Source: Pseudochelatococcus contaminans (lineage in GTDB: Bacteria > Pseudomonadota > Alphaproteobacteria > Rhizobiales > Beijerinckiaceae). From it: a DNA stretch of 64,000 nt. The notes under the pieces are model-generated. The model was given only the letters and a program-made list of their open reading frames with translations, was not told the origin of the DNA and searched no databases. Location of the stretch: NCBI RefSeq assembly GCF_014195635.1, contig NZ_JACICC010000002.1, positions 310,001-374,000 on the forward strand. The letters run 5' to 3'. Shown one piece after another: positions 62,372 through 64,000 of this stretch; the first letter of the stretch is position 1, and the number at the start of each line of letters is the position of its first letter. The translations under genes were made by a program, and so were the position numbers.

Positions 62372-63528
62372 GTAACTTGTCGACCGATAGTCAGCTCGCT
62401 CGCAAAAATGTTCTCATCATCGTGCCGTCCGTGTCGCATTTCGACGCCATCTCGACTTCGGTGCGGCATACCTGGGAAGCACTTGAAGCAATGCCGGGCG
62501 TAGACGTCAAGATCATGTCCTGGCGTTGCGATCTGACGGAACTGCCATGGATCAGCGCCGGTGATCTGTCGGATCTTTTGCTGGATGATACGTTTCTCAA
62601 GGCAAACCTCATCATCTATCATTTCGGCGTGCACGTGAATCTGTTCGATGCGATGGTCATGGGCAATGGCCATGGCAAACAGGCCGTGTTCTTCCACAAT
62701 GTTACCCCCGCCCGCTTTTTACCCGAGCAATCTCAGGATTTGATCGCGGCGTCCCTCCGCCAGATAGAGAACTTCCGCCGCGTTGACGAGATATGGCCAG
62801 TCAGCCAGATCAATGCGGAGGAACTTTATCAGCGTGATTTTGACCCATCCCGAGTCCACGTCATCCCACTGGCGGTGGACACGCCCGCCCTTGCTCCGCT
62901 GGCCGACAAGGATGTCAAGCCGCTAGAACTGGTTTTCGTCGGCCGCATCGTCAGATCCAAAGGCGTGCTCGATCTGATCGCCGCCATGAAACAGCTTTCC
63001 GGGCGCGTGACGCACCCTGTTCGCTTACGCATAGTGGGCAATCTGGAATGGTCGGATACGGATTATCTTGCCGAGGTCAAAGCTGCAATTGCCGGATCGG
63101 GCCTCGCGCCATCCATCGAACTGGTCGGCACCGCCAGCGATGAAGAGCTGCAACGTATTTATCACCAAAGCCACATTCTCGCGATTCCTTCATATCACGA
63201 AGGTTTCTGCAAGCCAGTGATCGAGGCGTTGCGCGGCGGGTTGATACCGGTGGGATACGCTGCCTATAATCTACCGCATATCGCTGGCGGCTTCGGAAAA
63301 CTGGTTCCTCCGGGTGATATCGATGCGCTGGCGGATGCCCTCGCCACTTTGATAAATGCACTGCCCCAGGCATTTGCCGCGCCGGAAGCCCCCTTGCTTC
63401 CTCTGGATCGGGGCGCAACCAGTCTCACACTTTTCGATGCCGCTTCGAAGACTTACGTCGACCGTTTCACGCTATCGCAATTCATGCGCGCGGTAACTGA
63501 GAGAGTTCGATTGCTGCTGGATCAGTAG
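62368..63528 (+). CDS. Family 4 glycosyltransferase
   Basis: 386 residues, GT-B fold. N-terminal 'NVLIIVPSVSHFDAISTSVRHTWEAL' and C-terminal nucleotide-sugar domain 'LELVFVGRIVRSKGVLDLIAAM', 'LRIVGN', 'ILAIPSYHEGFCKPVIEALRGGLIPVGYAAYNLPHIAG' with the E-x7-E motif. It probably adds a sugar to a surface glycan. It is translationally coupled to the coiled-coil gene and convergent with a second glycosyltransferase. Confidence 0.88.
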   Translation: MSNLSTDSQLARKNVLIIVPSVSHFDAISTSVRHTWEALEAMPGVDVKIMSWRCDLTELPWISAGDLSDLLLDDTFLKANLIIYHFGVHVNLFDAMVMGNGHGKQAVFFHNVTPARFLPEQSQDLIAASLRQIENFRRVDEIWPVSQINAEELYQRDFDPSRVHVIPLAVDTPALAPLADKDVKPLELVFVGRIVRSKGVLDLIAAMKQLSGRVTHPVRLRIVGNLEWSDTDYLAEVKAAIAGSGLAPSIELVGTASDEELQRIYHQSHILAIPSYHEGFCKPVIEALRGGLIPVGYAAYNLPHIAGGFGKLVPPGDIDALADALATLINALPQAFAAPEAPLLPLDRGATSLTLFDAASKTYVDRFTLSQFMRAVTERVRLLLDQ

Positions 63529-63534
63529 TCCGAA

Positions 63535-63563
63535 CGTAGCCGCGTCCTTCTCATGCGGCTACG
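63535..63563. terminator. Hairpin between convergent glycosyltransferase genes
   Basis: CGTAGCCGC and GCGGCTACG form a 9-bp stem that includes the stop codon of the downstream minus-strand gene. No T run follows. Confidence 0.45.
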
Positions 63564-64000
63564 CAAGCGGAGCGCCATAACCGGCCATGCGCTTATCCAG
63601 AAGAATGCCGCGTATCACACCCTCAAGACGATTGCGGATCACCGGCCAGACAATCTGGCGCGACCATTGTGCCTGCATTTCGGCCTGTTTAGCCAGCACA
63701 CTGCGATCCGCCAGCATATCGGTCAGCCCGGAAGCCAGATCTTCGGGAGAGATACCCGGCAGCGTACGAACAACAGCGGCGATATCCTCAAATATTTGCA
63801 ATGGAGTACAGGCTACGGGAGTGCCCGACGCAAGGCCAAGGCGCACTGCGCCGCTCGCCGATTCCTGTGTGTTCTGATACGGGTAAACAACGATGTCCGC
63901 GGCCGACAGACGAGATATGATCTCGCCTTCCGACAAGAAACCGGCCTCGATGGTAATGCAGTGCTCCAACCCCTCGGCACGTATCAGGGCCTTGCATGCT
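63559..64000 (-). CDS. Glycosyltransferase, partial (cut by window end)
   Basis: The frame is open to the window edge, so only the C-terminal about 147 residues are seen. 'IEAGFLSEGEIISRLSAADIVVYPYQNTQESASGAVRLGLASGTPVACTPLQIFEDI' is the GT-B nucleotide-sugar site of a group 1/family 4 enzyme. The C-terminus has a basic helical tail. The start lies beyond 64000. Confidence 0.8.
   Translation of the reverse strand, partial: ACKALIRAEGLEHCITIEAGFLSEGEIISRLSAADIVVYPYQNTQESASGAVRLGLASGTPVACTPLQIFEDIAAVVRTLPGISPEDLASGLTDMLADRSVLAKQAEMQAQWSRQIVWPVIRNRLEGVIRGILLDKRMAGYGAPLA

Overview
The window looks like a chromosomal segment of an alphaproteobacterium of the order Hyphomicrobiales (Rhizobiales). 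The reasons are the gene order ruvC-ruvA-ruvB-ybgC-tolQRAB-pal-cpoB-tilS-ftsH-glmM, a 43-residue aa3-oxidase subunit IV gene just before a three-gene pnt operon, a ROSE-type RNA thermometer behind an RpoH-like promoter upstream of hsp20, a CtrA-type TTAA-N7-TTAAC site, and a small RNA carrying the UUUCCUCCCU core of the rhizobial alpha-r8 (mmgR) family. GC content is high. I cannot name the genus. I see no phage, insertion sequence or CRISPR array.

Layout. 0-4 kb (minus): a MaoC/phosphotransacetylase fusion and a DUF3141 protein with a PHA-synthase-like Cys-Asp-His triad. 4-5 kb: a small beta-barrel outer-membrane protein with a CtrA-type site. 5.3-19.6 kb (minus): a long envelope, cell-division and repair block from the DUF4164 protein and zapA through ruvCAB, ybgC, tolQRAB-pal-cpoB, tilS and ftsH to glmM, ending in a rho-independent terminator. 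19.7-25.6 kb (plus): central carbon cluster tkt-gap-pgk-fba, then a secreted hydrolase and a truncated AadA-like nucleotidyltransferase. 27-30.6 kb: polyhydroxybutyrate genes phaR (minus), phaA and phaB (plus). 30.6-38.8 kb: gloB, a methyltransferase, accA, a quinone oxidoreductase, galU, a MltB-type transglycosylase and a DUF459 SGNH hydrolase. 38.8-43 kb: a structured ncRNA, aa3 subunit IV, pntAA-pntAB-pntB and an alpha-r8/mmgR-like sRNA. 43-53.8 kb: an inositol monophosphatase-family (HisN-like) phosphatase, a lysophospholipase, hsp20, gltB-gltD and a VIT-family transporter. 53.8-64 kb: a lipoprotein, tRNA-Pro(GGG), a SapC-family protein, a cysteine-free DUF4214/RTX S-layer-like protein, a methyltransferase, an XRE regulator, a large unknown single-pass protein, a coiled-coil protein and two glycosyltransferases, the last cut by the window end.

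How they work together. PhaA and PhaB make (R)-3-hydroxybutyryl-CoA, the Pnt transhydrogenase supplies NADPH, PhaR represses, and the mmgR-like sRNA is a predicted further brake. TGC-N3-GCA dyads that could be PhaR operators lie upstream of phaB and at the sRNA promoter. The most unexpected signal is a second structured ncRNA near 38.9 kb. It contains 27 nt almost perfectly complementary to the core of the mmgR-like RNA, so it could be a sponge or a diverged antisense relative. The right end reads as a surface-layer and glycan locus. Throughout the window, short (10-19 bp) tandem duplications sit at gene ends and Shine-Dalgarno regions, including the stop codons of fba and accA.
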